Shown piece after piece: positions 62,016-64,000 of a DNA stretch of 64,000 bases; position 1 is the first letter of the stretch, and every line of letters starts with the position of its first letter. The notes below the pieces were generated by a model that saw only the letters and a list, made by a program, of their open reading frames with translations, had not been told where the DNA came from and searched no databases. The stretch comes from JADJVL01 sp046331545 (GTDB lineage: Bacteria; Acidobacteriota; Holophagae; Holophagales; Holophagaceae): contig JAXLQR010000002.1 in assembly GCA_046331545.1 (NCBI GenBank), positions 2,170,001 to 2,234,000 on the forward strand, read 5' to 3'. The translations under genes and the position numbers were made by a program.

Positions 62016-62028
62016 TTAATCTCCACAC

Positions 62029-62055
62029 AAAGCCCCCGCTCATCACGGGGGCTTT
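62029..62055 (+). terminator. Terminator of the rRNA operon
   Basis: AAAGCCCCCG (62029-62038) and CGGGGGCTTT (62046-62055) form a perfect 10-bp stem around a seven-base loop, followed by GTCGTCTT. It ends the rRNA transcript before thrS. Confidence 0.88.
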
Positions 62056-62096
62056 GTCGTCTTCTCTCTCCAGTCCTATCAAGGGCTTGTCCCCGC

Positions 62097-62102
62097 TAGA
62101 CT
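62097..62102 (+). promoter_or_regulatory. -10-like hexamer TAGACT of thrS
   Basis: TAGACT followed by GC lies 30 bases before the thrS ATG. The leader would hold GAGGAG. It matches the window-wide hexamer pattern but not the full GG extension. Confidence 0.4.
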
Positions 62103-62132
62103 GCTTGTTTACCCCGAATCCCTGAGGAGCCC

Positions 62133-64000
62133 ATGCCCATCTCGGTCCGACTTCCCGACGACTCCCTCCGCCAGCTGCCGGACGGGGCGACGGGCACCAC
62201 GCTCGCCGAGAGCATCGGGCCCCGGCTCGCCGAGGCGGCGCTGGCGCTCAGGATCGATGGTCAGGGCCTGGTGGACCTGGCCTCCCCCCTGGAGGATGGC
62301 GCGAAGGTCGCCATCGTCACCGCCAAGGACGAGCAGAGCCTGGAGCTGCTGCGCCACTCCACGGCGCACCTGCTCGCGCAGGCGGTGAAGCGCCTGCATC
62401 CCGAGGCGAAGGTCGGCATCGGCCCCGTCATCGAGGACGGGTTCTACTACGACTTCCTGGTCGAGAAGCCGTTCACGGCGGAGGACCTGCCGGCCATCGA
62501 GGCCGAGATGAAGCGCCTCGCCGACGCCGCCCTGCCGGTCCACCGGGAGGAGCTGGAGCGGGACGCCGCGATGGCCCGGTTCCGCGAGATGGGCGAGCCT
62601 CTCAAGGTGGAGATCGTCGAAGGGATCCCGGCGGGCAGCGTGATCTCGGGCTACCGGCAGGGGGACTTCTACGACCTCTGCCGCGGGCCCCACGTGCCGA
62701 GCACGTCGAAGCTCAAGGCCTTCAAGCTGCTCAGCACGGCGGGCGCCTACTGGAAGGGCGACGAGCGGAATCCCATGCTCTCGCGCATCTACGGGACGGC
62801 CTTCCACACGCAGAAGGAGCTCGACGAGCACCTGCACCGCCTCGAGGAGGCGAAGGCGCGGGACCACCGCAAGCTCGGACGCGAGCTGGACCTCTACTCC
62901 TTCCACCCGCAGGCGCCAGCCTCGCCGTTCTTCCATCCCAAGGGTGCCGTCGTCTACAACGAGCTCGTCTCCTACATCCGGAGCCTGTACCACAAGAAGG
63001 GCTACGACGAGGTGATCACGCCGCAGATCCTCGACGTCAGCCTCTGGAAGACCTCCGGCCACTACGAGAACTACGCCGACAACATGTACTTCACCCAGGC
63101 CGAGGAGCGGGAGTACGCCGTCAAGCCCATGAACTGCCCGGGGCATTGCGTGATGTTCGGCGCCACGAAGCACAGCTACCGCGACCTGCCCATCCGCTAC
63201 GCCGACTTCGGCCGCCTGCACCGCTTCGAGCGCAGCGGCGTCACCCATGGCCTGACGCGGGTGCGCACCTTCTGTCAGGACGACGCCCACATCTACTGCA
63301 CGCCGGAGCAGGTGAAGGCGGAAAGCGCCGCCTTCCTCGAGCTCCTGAAGGAGGTCTACGACACCTTCGGGTTCGAGGAGATGCGCGTGGCCCTTTCCAC
63401 GCGGCCCGAGAAGCGACTGGGCAGCGACGAGGCCTGGGACGCGGCTGAATCGGCCCTGGCCGAGTCCCTCAGGGAGGCCGGCGTCCCCTTCAGGCTCAAC
63501 CCCGGGGAAGGCGCCTTCTACGGCCCCAAGATCGAGTTCCAGGTGCTCGACGCCCTGAAGCGGCCCTGGCAGCTCGGGACCCTGCAGATGGATTCCATGC
63601 TGCCGGAGCGCTTCGACCTCGCCTACACGAAGGCGGACGGCAGCGAGGGGCGGCCGGTGATGCTGCATCGCGCCATCCTGGGCAGCCTGGAACGCTTCAT
63701 GGGCATCCTCGTGGAACACTGCGCGGGCGCCTTCCCCACCTGGCTGGCGCCGGTCCAGGCGGTGGTCCTGCCCATCACCGACCGCGTGGCGGGACACGCC
63801 GAGGCGGTGCGCGCCCAACTGCTCGCCCAGGGGATCCGGGTCCACCTCGACGCCCGGAACGAGAAGGTGAACGCCAAGATCCGGGACGCCCAGCTCCAGA
63901 AGGTCCCCTACATGCTGGTCCTGGGGGACCGGGAGGCCGAGGCGGGCACGGTGTCCGTCCGCCACCGGTCCAGGGGCGACCTGGGGGTCCGGCCCATGGC
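62133..64000 (+). CDS. thrS: Threonine-tRNA ligase, 3' end outside the window
   Basis: The first 622 residues of a class II aminoacyl-tRNA synthetase. Domains in order: TGS (1-60), editing domain with HSTAHLLAQAVKRLHP and the zinc-type FYDLCRGPHVPS, catalytic core with KPMNCPGHCVMF (motif region with the zinc Cys), RFERSGVTHGLTRVRTFCQD (motif 2) and GEGAFYGPKIEFQ, then LHRAILGSLERFMGILVEH (motif 3) and the anticodon-binding domain to the window end. No stop codon is reached. The ATG has GAGGAG five bases upstream. It starts just after the rRNA terminator; infC, rpmI or rplT, its frequent partners, could follow outside. Confidence 0.96.
   Translation, partial: MPISVRLPDDSLRQLPDGATGTTLAESIGPRLAEAALALRIDGQGLVDLASPLEDGAKVAIVTAKDEQSLELLRHSTAHLLAQAVKRLHPEAKVGIGPVIEDGFYYDFLVEKPFTAEDLPAIEAEMKRLADAALPVHREELERDAAMARFREMGEPLKVEIVEGIPAGSVISGYRQGDFYDLCRGPHVPSTSKLKAFKLLSTAGAYWKGDERNPMLSRIYGTAFHTQKELDEHLHRLEEAKARDHRKLGRELDLYSFHPQAPASPFFHPKGAVVYNELVSYIRSLYHKKGYDEVITPQILDVSLWKTSGHYENYADNMYFTQAEEREYAVKPMNCPGHCVMFGATKHSYRDLPIRYADFGRLHRFERSGVTHGLTRVRTFCQDDAHIYCTPEQVKAESAAFLELLKEVYDTFGFEEMRVALSTRPEKRLGSDEAWDAAESALAESLREAGVPFRLNPGEGAFYGPKIEFQVLDALKRPWQLGTLQMDSMLPERFDLAYTKADGSEGRPVMLHRAILGSLERFMGILVEHCAGAFPTWLAPVQAVVLPITDRVAGHAEAVRAQLLAQGIRVHLDARNEKVNAKIRDAQLQKVPYMLVLGDREAEAGTVSVRHRSRGDLGVRPM

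Overview
This window is a G+C-rich bacterial chromosome segment of ordinary, densely packed core and envelope genes. It holds one complete rRNA operon (16S, tRNA-Ala, tRNA-Ile, 23S, 5S). The gene content (M28 peptidases, PEGA/TPR/propeller envelope proteins, beta-barrel proteins, a sigma-54 activator) and the general look of the 16S suggest the phylum Acidobacteriota, probably the Holophagae (Geothrix/Holophaga relatives). That placement is from memory, not from a search. I see no phage, transposon, integron or CRISPR array.

Layout. 1-7216: a truncated M28 peptidase, then minus-strand genes for a K+ channel with a TrkA-type domain, a thioesterase, three small related secreted proteins, an Mrp ATPase and polyphosphate kinase. 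7418-14275: translation genes (L25, Pth, S6, S18, RF2), a lipase-like hydrolase, a BamD-like lipoprotein and FolK. 14295-19620: one long minus-strand series, hslO - acyltransferase - unknown - queC - unknown - oxygenase - queF, with many start/stop overlaps. 19686-21123: a small A+T-richer island with a (CA)9 tract and two secreted unknowns. 21164-25408: rsmB, a second M28 peptidase and a membrane metallophosphoesterase. 25535-29907: a tight five-gene operon (ApbE flavin transferase, outer-membrane barrel, diheme peroxidase, FMN-binding protein, His-rich membrane protein), followed by bfd and bfr. 30825-42042: mutL facing a six-gene minus-strand operon that runs from envelope proteins through aroA to a 1012-residue sigma-54 activator. 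42111-46821: membrane proteins and a nucleoside transporter. 47188-51526: an Att-type ABC exporter set. 51585-56469: pssA, mnmG, galU, pgi. 56762-62015: the rRNA operon. 62133-end: thrS, cut by the window edge.

How genes work together. The most interesting unit is 25535-29907. ApbE would attach FMN to the FMN-binding protein, which could pass electrons between the His-rich membrane protein and the diheme peroxidase outside the cytoplasm. A related TTGAGATTGA...GTCTC element lies upstream of both this operon and bfd-bfr, suggesting shared, possibly iron-responsive, control.

Across the window a promoter-like element TAnnnTGG recurs just upstream of genes on both strands. In several cases it sits exactly six bases from the start codon, which predicts leaderless mRNAs. 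It also helps decide disputed starts, for example for RF2 and the propeller protein at 42042.
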